Origin: Caulobacteraceae bacterium
GTDB lineage: Bacteria; Pseudomonadota; Alphaproteobacteria; Caulobacterales; Caulobacteraceae
Length of the DNA: 64,000 nucleotides
Direction: 5' to 3'
Assembly: GCA_031291645.1 (NCBI GenBank)
Contig: JARLIQ010000061.1
Location: 1 to 64,000, forward strand
Both the position numbers and the translations under genes were made by a program. Below the pieces are notes generated by a model that searched no databases, was not told the origin of the DNA, and worked only from the letters and a program-made list of their open reading frames with translations. Shown here one piece after another: positions 45,956 through 55,648 of the stretch (position 1 is the stretch's first letter; each line of letters starts with the position of its first letter).

Positions 45956-46060
45956 GACTTCCACACTTCCCGCGACCAGTCTCGCCTTCGCCGGCGCCAC
46001 CACGCCGTTCATCGACATCTCGCCCTATTTCACCGCCGATCCGCAGGCCAAGGCGGCGGC
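45956..46060 (+). pseudogene. Truncated N-terminus of a 2OG-Fe(II) oxygenase (IPNS-like)
   Basis: MTSTLPATSLAFAGATTPFIDISPYFTADPQAKAA then abruptly unrelated sequence antisense to the DUF2817 gene. Confidence 0.55.
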
Positions 46061-47134
46061 GAGACCGGCGACGGCCTGTCTGCAGGCCAGAAGCGACTGG
46101 CCGGCCACCATGCCCTTCCAGTCGTCCGTGTCGCCGTAGAAGGCGTCTCGAATCGTCGCCTTGATCGATTTCGCCTGCGGCCCCAGGGGATCGCCCCATC
46201 GGTGCAGCCAGTTGTCGGCGCGCAGCGCATCGAGGACCTCGCCGCCGGGCCGCGTTCCGAATTCCAGGGCCATCGGCGTGGTCCGCGCGTGCGGCAGAAG
46301 GGCTATCGCTCCCGAGAGGCCGTCGCCCCGGATGACCGCGGACGATGAACTGCCGTCCGGCAATGAGGTGACCGCCGCGCCATACCATTCGGCGGCGCGC
46401 TTGAACTCGAGCGTCGAGCGGCTGGCCGGCGACATCCGCTCGCCGTGCCCCCAGGGGCCGATACCGGTGTGAAAATCGATGATGGCCACGTCGCGGGCGG
46501 CGCGAAGGTAGTGGCCGAGAATCTGTGTCTGCGTCCTGCGCGCCCAGGTTTCCCCGGCGCCGCCGAAGAAGATGCCGTCGTCCCTGGCGTACTGTCCGCC
46601 CGTCGCGGCGGCCACGAAGGCCGGGTAGCCCTCCTTGGCGGCATAGCCGGCCAGCAACGCCCCGCCCCGGCTGCGGGCCGCCTCGTCCCAGTCCCTGGGG
46701 CAGAGCGCGTCGTGGATATCGAGGTACCCCGCGTTGTCGGGAAGCGGTCCCTCGAAGTCGACCCAGTTGCGGTTGAGATCGACATTCTCTTCGGTGACCC
46801 GGCGAAGCCAGGCGAAGCCGTACGGATTGATCGCGTGGACGAGCAGGGCGGCGACCCCGTCCGGCAGCCGGCCCGCCTCCCCCCGCGCCATCCAGTCGAC
46901 CTGGGCGCCCGAGCCGCAGAAGCCTTCGACGCCGTGCGTGCCGGACAGCAGCACCAGCACCGACGGCGCGTCGGTGGGGCCGAACCAGGCGATGTCGGTG
47001 GAGATGTCGCCGCCATCGGGCCCCAGGTTCGGATTGGAGAGCCGCTCCAACGCCGCGCCCGCCTGCCGCGCCGCCGCGCAGAACTTCCCCCGCGCCTCCG
47101 GATAGTCGGCGCTGAAATGATCCGCTGGATTCAC
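46025..47134 (-). CDS. DUF2817 / M14-like carboxypeptidase family protein
   Basis: LLSGTHGVEGFCGSGAQVDWM, HAINPYGFAWLRRVTEENVDLNRNWVDF, IDFHTGIGPWGHGE. Confidence 0.9.
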   Translation of the reverse strand: MNPADHFSADYPEARGKFCAAARQAGAALERLSNPNLGPDGGDISTDIAWFGPTDAPSVLVLLSGTHGVEGFCGSGAQVDWMARGEAGRLPDGVAALLVHAINPYGFAWLRRVTEENVDLNRNWVDFEGPLPDNAGYLDIHDALCPRDWDEAARSRGGALLAGYAAKEGYPAFVAAATGGQYARDDGIFFGGAGETWARRTQTQILGHYLRAARDVAIIDFHTGIGPWGHGERMSPASRSTLEFKRAAEWYGAAVTSLPDGSSSSAVIRGDGLSGAIALLPHARTTPMALEFGTRPGGEVLDALRADNWLHRWGDPLGPQAKSIKATIRDAFYGDTDDWKGMVAGQSLLACRQAVAGLAAALACGSAVK

Positions 47135-49080
47135 CCACCTTCTCCTTCGATGCCCGTCGACGCAGCCAGGCTCGCAACATAGTCCGCCCCCTCGACGACC
47201 TCCACGCCGCTGGCCGCCAAGGCTTCGCCGACCGTTTCGCTGTCACCGCCCAGGAAACGCGCGAGGAAGGCTTCGGCGACAGCCATGAACGAGAGCCGGT
47301 TCGCAGCCCGTCCAAAGCCGTGCCCTTCGTCGGGATAGAGCAGGTAGGTGACCGGCTTGCCGCGGTCCACCATCGCCTTGACGATCTGGTCGGCCTCGGC
47401 GCGGGTCACACGGACATCGTTGGCGCCCTGGGCGATCAGCAGCGGCCGGACGATCTCGCCGGCGCGATGAAGCGGCGATCGCGCCCGCAGCAGGCTGCGC
47501 CCCGCCTGCGTGCGCGGGTCCCCGGTCCGTTGGGCGAAGGTCTCGAACAGCGCCGCCCAGTAGGGCGGGAAGCTGGCCAGCAAGGTTTCGAGATTGGACG
47601 GACCGACCAGATCGACGCCGCAGGCGAAGAGCTCCGGCGTGAAGGCCAGCCCGGTCAGGACAGCGTAGCCGCCATAGCTGCCGCCCATGATCGCCACCCG
47701 GTCGGACGCCGCGACGCCCTCCGCCACCGCCCAGGCGACGGCGTCGACAAGGTCGTCCTGCATGCGCCCGCCCCATTCCCCGTCGCCGGCGTTGACGAAG
47801 GCCTTGCCGAACCCCGTCGAGCCGCGGAAGTTGACGCTGAGGACCGCATAGCCGCGGTTGGCCCAGAACTGGTGCTCTGGATTGTAGCCGAAATGGTCTC
47901 GGGACCACGGGCCGCCATGGACCAGCAGGACCATAGGATGGGGTCCCGCACCGCGCCCCGGGGGCAGGGTGAGGTAGGAGACGAGATTCAGGCCGTCACG
48001 CGCCGGAATCACCACCGCCCGCATCGGCGCGAGCGCCCTGCCGGCGAGTGCGGGCCGGGCCGAGAACAGCTCGCTCAGCGCCTGGGCGTCGCGGTCAAAG
48101 AGGTGATAGCGGCCCGGCGCCGTGTCGCTCGAACTCTGCAGGACCCACAGGCGGTCGTCCGCCGAGCGGCTGGTGATCTGGAAATCGTCGAACGCCGCGG
48201 CCAGCCACTGATAGTCCGCAGCCGCGTCCGCGGCCAACACGGTCCAGGCCGGCCGAAGGTGATCCGTTCGACAGGCCTCGGGCCGGCGCGTCAGCGGGTT
48301 GATCTCGATGGCCAGAACATCGGTGTCCGGATGTTCGGCCAGGACCGTTCGCTGGCCCGTCGTCAGGTCGACGGCGACGGCGGCGGCCTTGTCGCGGTCC
48401 CGGCTGTCGAGGAAGAAGGCGACGTCGCCATCCGGGTCTCCGAAGGCCTGCGGCGAGGTCGTGATCACGTCCTCGCGGCCGATGTGGAACAGCTCGCGCC
48501 ATCCCGCCGGGGCCGGGACCAGAACGTCGCGCCCACCGTCCGGGGTGCTCCGCAAGGCCAGCCTCAGGCGCAGCTCGTCGTCGCACAGGAACTGGGCGAA
48601 CGATGAATTCTCGAACACCAGGCCGAGCGCGCCGCTGACGAAGTCCAGGTGGTGGACGTCGTGCCAGCGGCGATCACGGCGGTTGATCGCGACGAGCGCC
48701 TCGCCGGGCCGGCGCCGGCTGGTCGCGACCATGCGCGCCTGGACCTGATCGAAGGGGGTCAGGTCACGCGCTGCGCCGCCCTGGCGATCGACGACATAGA
48801 GGTGATGGTTCTCGTCGCCGCCAACGTCCTGAAGGAACCACAGCTGGCCGCCAGTCTCGACCCAGCCGTAGGTCAGCACGCCGCGGCCGCGGTCGGCGGT
48901 GACCGGCTGAGCGCGCGCCAGGTCGAGATCGGGCGCGACCCAGATGTTGAGCACGCCGTCGACCGGCGCGATGAAGGCGAGGCAGGCTCCGTCCGGGCTG
49001 ATCTTGGGGGAGAAGCGCTCGGGGTTGCCCAGCAGCAGGGCTCGGGGGATCAGCGGCGCGGGCGGGCTCATCGGAAACAT
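47131..49080 (-). CDS. S9 family (acylaminoacyl/prolyl oligopeptidase-type) peptidase
   Basis: VLLVHGGPWSRDHFGYNPEHQFWANRGYAVLSVNFRGSTGFGKAF, IMGGSYGGYAVLTGLAF, LLYPDEGHGFGRAANR. Confidence 0.93.
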   Translation of the reverse strand: MFPMSPPAPLIPRALLLGNPERFSPKISPDGACLAFIAPVDGVLNIWVAPDLDLARAQPVTADRGRGVLTYGWVETGGQLWFLQDVGGDENHHLYVVDRQGGAARDLTPFDQVQARMVATSRRRPGEALVAINRRDRRWHDVHHLDFVSGALGLVFENSSFAQFLCDDELRLRLALRSTPDGGRDVLVPAPAGWRELFHIGREDVITTSPQAFGDPDGDVAFFLDSRDRDKAAAVAVDLTTGQRTVLAEHPDTDVLAIEINPLTRRPEACRTDHLRPAWTVLAADAAADYQWLAAAFDDFQITSRSADDRLWVLQSSSDTAPGRYHLFDRDAQALSELFSARPALAGRALAPMRAVVIPARDGLNLVSYLTLPPGRGAGPHPMVLLVHGGPWSRDHFGYNPEHQFWANRGYAVLSVNFRGSTGFGKAFVNAGDGEWGGRMQDDLVDAVAWAVAEGVAASDRVAIMGGSYGGYAVLTGLAFTPELFACGVDLVGPSNLETLLASFPPYWAALFETFAQRTGDPRTQAGRSLLRARSPLHRAGEIVRPLLIAQGANDVRVTRAEADQIVKAMVDRGKPVTYLLYPDEGHGFGRAANRLSFMAVAEAFLARFLGGDSETVGEALAASGVEVVEGADYVASLAASTGIEGEGG

Positions 49081-49113
49081 CCTCGAAGGGCGCGGACGCG
49101 CGCCTGCCTGGCT

Positions 49114-50754
49114 CTACGGCCCGCACGACGCCGGCCCGACATCCGCCTTCGCCTGGAATTCCAGCCGCCAGGTCCGCAGGGTCGACAGCCAGAGCACCGG
49201 GCGGCCGTGAGCCTGACCAAGTTCGAGCAGGCTCCAACCGCCTGCGCCGTCCTTCTCCTCCTCGATCCGCCAACGGCCTTGACTGAGGGGCGAGACGCGG
49301 TATTCGACCCGACCGAACGGGGTCTGCACCGTCAGCCGCGCGCCGTCCTCGGCCACGTCGAGCACGGCTTCCGCCGGAAGGTCGTCCGCGCCGTAGCGGC
49401 CGGCGGGCGGCCAGGACGTCGCCGCCAGCGGCGTCAGGCGCTGGAAAGCCCGCGCCACCCCGCATTCGACGACCGTCAGGCCCGCGCCCGCGCCGCCGTC
49501 GACCTCCGGCAGGCGGAAGGCCATGTCGCCGAGCGCGCCAGCGAAGGCCAGCCCGTTCTCGCCCAAGGTCAGGGGCGCCTTGGCGGACCCGAAATCGACC
49601 ACCGCGCCGCCGGCTTCGCCGCTCAGGCTGAGAAACTGGCCCGTGCTGGCGTCCACATAGACGCCTTCATAGGGCGCAACGTCCGCCGCCGACGCCCGCA
49701 CCGGCGGCGGCTCGATGACCGGCCCCAGCAGGGCGTCGACAACCCGATGGGCCAGGTCGCGCAAACCGATGTCCGAGCGGTTGGCCAGGATGACCAGGTC
49801 GAGGTCGTGGTCGGGGACCGTCAGTAGCTCGCAGCGCGCGCCCAGCACCGCTCCCGCGTGGCCCAGCGTGTCGAGGCCCCGATGCCGACGCATGATCAGT
49901 CCCAGGCCGTAGTCGCTTAGCCCTTCGGCCCCGGGCGTCGAGGCCTCCAGAGGCGTGCGCGCCGACATCGCTCGCCAGAGGGCCGGCGAGCCCACCCTGG
50001 GGGCCGAAAGCTGGCCGGCCCAGTCCAGCAGGTCATCGACCGTCGAGATCAGTCCGCCCTCGCCCTCCAGCGGGATCGACAGGCAGCCGCGTCGCCATCC
50101 ATCGCCGGACGGAACATGCAGCCCGGCCATGCGGGGCCGCAGGTCCCCGTCCCGGCGCAGCAGCTCGGTGTCGTGCAGACCGCAAGGGATGAAGATGCGC
50201 TCGCGCAGCAGGTGATCGAACGGGGTCCCCGACACCCGCTCGGCCAGTCGCGAGAGCAGGACGTAGCCGCCATTGCTGTAGACGACCCTTGTCCCGGGGC
50301 GGAAGTTTCGGCTGGTCAGCCGGGTCATGAGGTCGAACGGCTCGCTGTCCGGCCAACGCGCGCTCATCCCGGTGGTCAGCGACCACAGGTCCATGTGGCA
50401 ACGCACGCCGGCGGTGTGGTTCATGAGCCGCCTGGCCGTGACCGGCTCGATCCCGGCCGACAGCTCCGGCAGCCAGCGTCGGACGTCGGCGTCGAGGTCG
50501 ACCGCGCCCGCCTCGGCCAGGAGCATCAGCGCCAGGCAGGTGAACGGCTTGGTGGTCGAACCGATCCGCACGCGCACGTCGGGGCGATTGACCAGGCCGG
50601 ACTCCAGGCTCTGGAGCCCATAGCCGCGCCGGAACGTCTCGCCCCCCAGGCGCACGCCCACCGTCACTCCCGGGGCGCCGGGCGTATCGTAGGGTGCGAA
50701 GATCGGCTCCAGGCGCCTGGCGAGATCGCCGGCGCAGGCCTCTGTCCGGCTCAT
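49114..50754 (-). CDS. S12 serine hydrolase (beta-lactamase/D-aminopeptidase-like) with C-terminal extension
   Basis: RIGSTTKPFTCLALMLLAEAGAVDLDADVRRWLPEL (SxxK), VYSNGGYVLLSRLAERVSG (YxN), GHAGAVLGARCELLTVP; about 200 aa C-terminal region. Confidence 0.88.
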   Translation of the reverse strand: MSRTEACAGDLARRLEPIFAPYDTPGAPGVTVGVRLGGETFRRGYGLQSLESGLVNRPDVRVRIGSTTKPFTCLALMLLAEAGAVDLDADVRRWLPELSAGIEPVTARRLMNHTAGVRCHMDLWSLTTGMSARWPDSEPFDLMTRLTSRNFRPGTRVVYSNGGYVLLSRLAERVSGTPFDHLLRERIFIPCGLHDTELLRRDGDLRPRMAGLHVPSGDGWRRGCLSIPLEGEGGLISTVDDLLDWAGQLSAPRVGSPALWRAMSARTPLEASTPGAEGLSDYGLGLIMRRHRGLDTLGHAGAVLGARCELLTVPDHDLDLVILANRSDIGLRDLAHRVVDALLGPVIEPPPVRASAADVAPYEGVYVDASTGQFLSLSGEAGGAVVDFGSAKAPLTLGENGLAFAGALGDMAFRLPEVDGGAGAGLTVVECGVARAFQRLTPLAATSWPPAGRYGADDLPAEAVLDVAEDGARLTVQTPFGRVEYRVSPLSQGRWRIEEEKDGAGGWSLLELGQAHGRPVLWLSTLRTWRLEFQAKADVGPASCGP

Positions 50755-51794
50755 CCGCGCCCTGCGCCGTCGCTGGCCGCGAATTCCTCGGCGTAGGCGA
50801 ACAGGGCGGGCATGCCGCCTGTATGCAGGAACACCACCTGGCCCACGTCCGCCAGCGCGCCGCGGCGGACCAGGCCGAGCAGCCCGGCCATGGCCTTGCC
50901 CGCATAGACCGGATCGAGAAGGATCCCTTCCGTGCGGGCGACGAGCGCGACCGCTTCGCGCATCTCCGCCGTCGGCGCGCCGTAGCCGTCGCCCAACCAG
51001 TCGTTGACCAGCCTGACCTCGGCCGGTTCCGGAGCCGGGCTGGCCAGCAGGCCGGCGGTGCGCGCCGCGAGCGCCAGGATTTCCGCCGTCATCGCCTCCG
51101 CGTCCTTGCGGTAGACGTTGACGCCCAGGACCTTGGGCCCGCCGCCCAAGCCCGCATGGGCCACGAGCAGGCCTGCCTGGGTGCCGCCGCTGGACGAGGC
51201 GTGAATGATCAGCGTTTCTTCGGCTCCGCCCCTCTCGTCGAGCTGGCCCGCCAGCTCCAGATAGCCTGCGACATAGCCCAGCGCCCCGCAGGCGCTCGAT
51301 CCGCCCGCCGGCGCGAAATAGGGACGTCGGCCCGCCGCGGTCAGCCGCTCCATCGTGCGATCGATGTGCGCGGTCATATCCGCCGAACGCGGCGCGAGCT
51401 CAACCTCGGCGCCCAGGATGTCGTCCAGCAGCAGGTTGCCGGAGGTCCGGTAGGCGGCGCCGGGGTAGTCCACCGCATCCCTCAGGACCAGGCAGGCGCC
51501 CAAGCCCGCAGCGGCGGCCGCGGCCGCGGTTTGCCGCGCGTGGTTGGACTGCAGCGCGCCGGTGGTGACCAGCACGTCGCAATCCTGGGCCAGGGCCTCG
51601 CCGACCAGGAATTCCAGCTTGCGGGCCTTGTTGCCGCCACCGGCCAGCCCGGTGCAATCGTCGCGCTTGATCAGCAACGGCGGGCAAGCGCAGCCTTCGG
51701 ACAGCAGGAGCGAGCGCAGGCGGGCCATCGGCGCGAGCGGCGTCGGCCGATGGGCCAAGGCGAACCGCGGTCGCCGGTCGAGTTGGTCGAGCAT
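50751..51794 (-). CDS. D-cysteine desulfhydrase / ACC-deaminase-like PLP enzyme
   Basis: LIKRDDCTGLAGGGNKARKLEFLVGEALAQDCDVLVTTGALQSNHARQTAAAAA, HASSSGGTQAGLLVAHAGL. Confidence 0.9.
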   Translation of the reverse strand: MLDQLDRRPRFALAHRPTPLAPMARLRSLLLSEGCACPPLLIKRDDCTGLAGGGNKARKLEFLVGEALAQDCDVLVTTGALQSNHARQTAAAAAAAGLGACLVLRDAVDYPGAAYRTSGNLLLDDILGAEVELAPRSADMTAHIDRTMERLTAAGRRPYFAPAGGSSACGALGYVAGYLELAGQLDERGGAEETLIIHASSSGGTQAGLLVAHAGLGGGPKVLGVNVYRKDAEAMTAEILALAARTAGLLASPAPEPAEVRLVNDWLGDGYGAPTAEMREAVALVARTEGILLDPVYAGKAMAGLLGLVRRGALADVGQVVFLHTGGMPALFAYAEEFAASDGAGRG

Positions 51795-51803
51795 GTATCC
51801 TCC

Positions 51804-52709
51804 TTAGTCGCAGCCCGGCGTCGAGCGGCAGCTGGCGGTGAAGTCTGCAATCTTCGCGGCCAGGCTCCTGGCGCAGTCCGGCGCGGTGAGAATCGAGCCG
51901 TGGGTGGCCTCATCGATCAGCTCCGCGCGGCCGGCGTCGGCGAGGCCGGCCCGGCGGCGGTGTTCCGCCAGCAGCCGCGCTTGCGTCCGGGCGTCCCGCC
52001 GCTGGCCGGCGCTGACCACCAGCAGCGGCAGCCTGCGCGGAAACGGATGCTGGGCGAGTTCACGGCGGATGCGGCCGATGCGCCGCAGCTCCCGGACGAA
52101 AGCCGCCAGATGCCGCGGGTCCTCCAGCGCCGCCTCGGCCTCCCGCCGCGCCGGCTCGGGCAGTTCCCGCACCAGGCCACGGAAGGGGCTGGGCGCGCGG
52201 CCTCGCCGAAGCCACGCCGCCGCCTGCACGCCCCGGACGAAGGCCGCCAAGGCCAGGCGGGCCGGGCCATCGCCGTTCGGGCGATCCGCGGTCGGATCGA
52301 CCAGCACCACCCCGGCCACCCGCCCCGGCTCGACGGCGGCGAAGTACTGGGCGTGGAGCGCGCCCAGGGAATGGCCGACCAGCACCCAGGGGCCGCCGCT
52401 CGCCGCCCGATCAAGCAGCGCCCCCAGGCGCGCGGCGGTGTGGGCGGCGTCGACCTCGCTCGGAACCCACCCGGCGCTGCGCCCCAGGCCCGCCCGGTCA
52501 TAGGCCAGGACCTCGGTCGTTTCCGCCAGAACCGGTTGCACATGCGCCCACCAGGCGCTGGTCGCCCCGCCGCCCGCTTCCAGCACCACGCCCGGCAAGC
52601 CGCGGCGGCGTCCCTGCCGACGGACGAAGAGCGCGCCCGAAGGGAGCTCGACCATCCCATCGATCTGCTGGTCGATCATCCGCAATCCACGCTCCGACGC
52701 CGCCGTCAT
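51804..52709 (-). CDS. Alpha/beta hydrolase
   Basis: GVVLEAGGGATSAWWAHVQPVLAETTEVLAYDRAGLGRSAG, WVLVGHSLGALHAQYFA. Confidence 0.9.
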   Translation of the reverse strand: MTAASERGLRMIDQQIDGMVELPSGALFVRRQGRRRGLPGVVLEAGGGATSAWWAHVQPVLAETTEVLAYDRAGLGRSAGWVPSEVDAAHTAARLGALLDRAASGGPWVLVGHSLGALHAQYFAAVEPGRVAGVVLVDPTADRPNGDGPARLALAAFVRGVQAAAWLRRGRAPSPFRGLVRELPEPARREAEAALEDPRHLAAFVRELRRIGRIRRELAQHPFPRRLPLLVVSAGQRRDARTQARLLAEHRRRAGLADAGRAELIDEATHGSILTAPDCARSLAAKIADFTASCRSTPGCD

Positions 52710-52750
52710 CCGGGACTACGTTCGCCGCGCCGGGCGCCCGACACCCCGGG

Positions 52751-53716
52751 TCAGCCCTGAGGGCGATCCAACAGGATCTGCTGGCCCTGGCGATGATCCT
52801 GGATGCCGTAGATCTGGCGCACGGCGAACAGAAAGCCGTCGATGTCGCCGGTACGGAAGACGCCGGAGAGCGAAAGGCCGGCAAGATCGGGCCGATCAAT
52901 GACGATCTTGGTCGCGCTGTAGCGGTTGATCTCCTCGACCGCCTCCGCAAGCGACACGTCGTCGAGATCAATCTCGCCCCGCCGCCAGGCCGACCGGCGA
53001 GCCACGGCGGCGGCGCGCACGATCTTCGGCGCGGCCAAGCGCGAGGCGAAATGCGCGTCGTCGCCGGCCGAGAGCCGCGCCTCGGTGGCGCTGGCCGTCG
53101 CCGCGCGCTCGATGCGGACATGGCCCTCGACGACGGCGACCTCGACCCCCTCCCCCTGTCGGCGGACGTCGAACTGAGTGCCGGTCACCACAACCCGGCG
53201 ACCATCCACCGCGACCACGAACGGCCTGGCCTGGTCGTGCGCCACCTTGAAGAACGCCTCGCCGCGTTCCAGCGCGACCTGGCGTTGGCGAGCGCCGAGC
53301 CGGACCCGGATTCGGGTGTCGGTGTTCAGCCAGATCGTCGAACCGTCCGCCAACTGCGCCGTCTGGCGCCCGCCGACAGGGGTCTCGTAAACGCGCCCGC
53401 CGAACAGATTTGTCGCGACGAGCAGCAACCCCACCGCCAAGGCCGCGCCGATCGGCAGGGCCGGCCACAAGGCGCGCGGCGGCCGAGACCGCCCGACCGC
53501 CAGCTCCGCGCGCATGGCCGGGCTCTCCGCCAGCCGCGGCGCCAGGGCCCAGATGGCCTTCGCGTGATCGAATTCGGCGCGCCGTCCGGGCCGCGCCGAC
53601 AACCAGACGTCGAGGGCCGCCCGGTCTCGGGCGCTCAGCTGGCCGGCGTTCAGCCGCACGACCCATTGCGCCGCCGTTCGCGGCGTCCGAGGGGAAAGAC
53701 CTAGCTTCCAACTCAT
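52751..53716 (-). CDS. FecR-family sigma-factor regulator
   Basis: TAAQWVVRLNAGQLSARDRAALDVWLSARPGRRAEFDHAKAIW; DGSTIWLNTDTRIRVRLGARQRQVALERGEAFFKVAHDQARPFVV; C-term STN-like. Confidence 0.9.
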   Translation of the reverse strand: MSWKLGLSPRTPRTAAQWVVRLNAGQLSARDRAALDVWLSARPGRRAEFDHAKAIWALAPRLAESPAMRAELAVGRSRPPRALWPALPIGAALAVGLLLVATNLFGGRVYETPVGGRQTAQLADGSTIWLNTDTRIRVRLGARQRQVALERGEAFFKVAHDQARPFVVAVDGRRVVVTGTQFDVRRQGEGVEVAVVEGHVRIERAATASATEARLSAGDDAHFASRLAAPKIVRAAAVARRSAWRRGEIDLDDVSLAEAVEEINRYSATKIVIDRPDLAGLSLSGVFRTGDIDGFLFAVRQIYGIQDHRQGQQILLDRPQG

Positions 53717-54288
53717 GGCCGCCTCCTCGGAAACGGCTGGATGCGGCTGGCGCAATGACTGAGCGCACGGGCCATCTCGCGCTCGACGGTCCGCGTCGTG
53801 ACGCCCAGGCGCTCGGCGATCTGAGCGTAACTCAGGTTCTCCACGTGATGCAGAAGGAACACCGTTCGGGTCGAGGGGCGCAGATCGCCCAGCGCCGCCT
53901 CGAGTAGTCGCATGGTCTGGCGCCAGTGGACCTCGGTCTCGGCGTCCGGCCGATCGTCTTCCATCCGCTGTTCGTCCAGCGCCTCGTGGCTGGCTTGGTG
54001 GCGGGCGACGTCCTGACGATGGCGGTCGCGCGCCACATTGAGCGCGGTTCGATAGAGGTAGCCGACCGGCTCGCCTTCGAGCACGCCGCGCTGCTCTTGG
54101 CGCCAGACCTTGAGGAAGGTCTCTTGGACGCACTCCTCGACGTCGTGCTCGTTGCGCAAGCGCCGACTCAGGAAGCGCCCCAGGTCCCGGGCGTGTTTGA
54201 CGAACCAGGCATCTATCATCGACGGCTTTTGTTCCGGCCCCCCGTCATCAGACAGGCCTGGCGCGCCGACGGTCAAGTCCGCGGCCAT
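53713..54288 (-). CDS. ECF (FecI-like) RNA polymerase sigma factor
   Basis: WFVKHARDLGRFLSRRLRNEHDVEECVQETFLKVWRQ; FLLHHVENLSYAQIAERLGVTTRTVEREMARAL. Confidence 0.92.
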   Translation of the reverse strand: MAADLTVGAPGLSDDGGPEQKPSMIDAWFVKHARDLGRFLSRRLRNEHDVEECVQETFLKVWRQEQRGVLEGEPVGYLYRTALNVARDRHRQDVARHQASHEALDEQRMEDDRPDAETEVHWRQTMRLLEAALGDLRPSTRTVFLLHHVENLSYAQIAERLGVTTRTVEREMARALSHCASRIQPFPRRRP

Positions 54289-54289
54289 C

Positions 54290-55615
54290 TCAGCCCTGCG
54301 CTCCGGCCGCCGCCGGCCTGGCCGTCGAGCGCCCCACCCCGATCAACGCGGTCGCGCCGAGCAGGCCGAGGACGAATGGCAAGACCGTGTAGCCCAGCCT
54401 CAATCCCCATAGGACCTGCGACGGCTGCGCCGGCGCCCCCGGAACGAGGTGGATGACCTCCAGCACGCCCCCGGCCAGCAGCGTCCCCAAAGACTGGCCG
54501 AGCTTCTGGCCCGAGACGAAAATGCCCAGATAGAAGCCCAGCGGGACCACCACCCCGCCCGGCAGCACCGCCTTGGCGACGTCCATGGTCATCGACTGCA
54601 GCACCACCGCCAAGCCGCCGACCCCGAGCCCGAAGCCGGCCACGGCCAGCCAAGTGGCCCAGATCGGGCCGAACGAGGCGGCGAAGATCAACGGGTAGGA
54701 ACAGAGCATCACCCCATTGCCCAGCCGGAGCACCGCGACCTCGCCGAACCGGCGCACGAGCATCGCCGCCAGCGGCATGGCCGCCACCGTGCTCACCAGC
54801 ACCAGGGAGGCCAGAACGGCCAGGCCCGGCGGCCCACCATGAAGGATGTAGCGATTGATGTAGGGAACGAAGGCGCCGATCAGGCCGGCCGAGACGCCGA
54901 AGCTGACCAGGAACAGGACCAGCCGGTAGAAGGTCCGGTTGTGGAAGGTGACCTTCAGATACTGAGCCCAGGCGAGGTTCCGGCTCTGCGCGCGCGTCTG
55001 TCTCGTCGGGTAGCGCCGGACCGCCAGGACAAAGACGGCGAACATGGCCCCGCTGGCCAGGGCGATGGTCGCGGCCATGCGCGAATAGCCGGTCCGGCCC
55101 CCGCCCGTCCAGGACACGAGAAGCGGCGTCAAGGCCGTCGCCCCCAGCGTAACCAGGGCGGCGACGACGCCCGAGAAGGCCAACAGCGACGACCGCCCCG
55201 CGGGGGCCTCGACCATGTCGTCGACCAGGGCGAGGGTCGAGACGGCGACGGCGGTGTGGGCGACCGACGACAGGATCATCGCTCCTACCGCCAGCCCCAG
55301 CACCAGCCACGCGCTGGCCAGCGGCGGCAGCGAGAACAGCAGATAGACCGCCGCGCAATAGGCGGCCGCCGCCCCGGCGATGATCGGGCTGCGCCGCCCC
55401 ACCCGATGCGCAGCCTGGTCGACGAGGCCGCCCATGGCTGGATCGACGACGACATCCCAGACCTTGGGCAGGGCGACGACAAGGCCGGCCAGCGCCGGCC
55501 GCACCCCCAGGGTCTCGGTCAGATAGAACAACAGCAGCAGGCTGATCGGCGCGGCCCCGACACCGAGGCCGGCCGATCCCAGCGAAAAGCCGAGCTTGCG
55601 CCAGACGCCGAACAT
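54290..55615 (-). CDS. MFS transporter, GPH (glycoside-pentoside-hexuronide) type
   Basis: About 12 TM; LLFYLTETLGVRPALAGLVVALPKVWDVVVDPAMGGLVDQAAHRVGRRSPII. Confidence 0.85.
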   Translation of the reverse strand: MFGVWRKLGFSLGSAGLGVGAAPISLLLLFYLTETLGVRPALAGLVVALPKVWDVVVDPAMGGLVDQAAHRVGRRSPIIAGAAAAYCAAVYLLFSLPPLASAWLVLGLAVGAMILSSVAHTAVAVSTLALVDDMVEAPAGRSSLLAFSGVVAALVTLGATALTPLLVSWTGGGRTGYSRMAATIALASGAMFAVFVLAVRRYPTRQTRAQSRNLAWAQYLKVTFHNRTFYRLVLFLVSFGVSAGLIGAFVPYINRYILHGGPPGLAVLASLVLVSTVAAMPLAAMLVRRFGEVAVLRLGNGVMLCSYPLIFAASFGPIWATWLAVAGFGLGVGGLAVVLQSMTMDVAKAVLPGGVVVPLGFYLGIFVSGQKLGQSLGTLLAGGVLEVIHLVPGAPAQPSQVLWGLRLGYTVLPFVLGLLGATALIGVGRSTARPAAAGAQG

Positions 55616-55648
55616 GCGCGCGGACGCCGAAGATACGGGGCGCCCGAT

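Noticed and set aside
47131-49080. Second lasso isopeptidase
   Set aside because: Although S9-type, it carries the generic acylaminoacyl-peptidase motifs (HGGPW, GGSYGGY) and lacks the Atxe2-specific stretches and a signal peptide.
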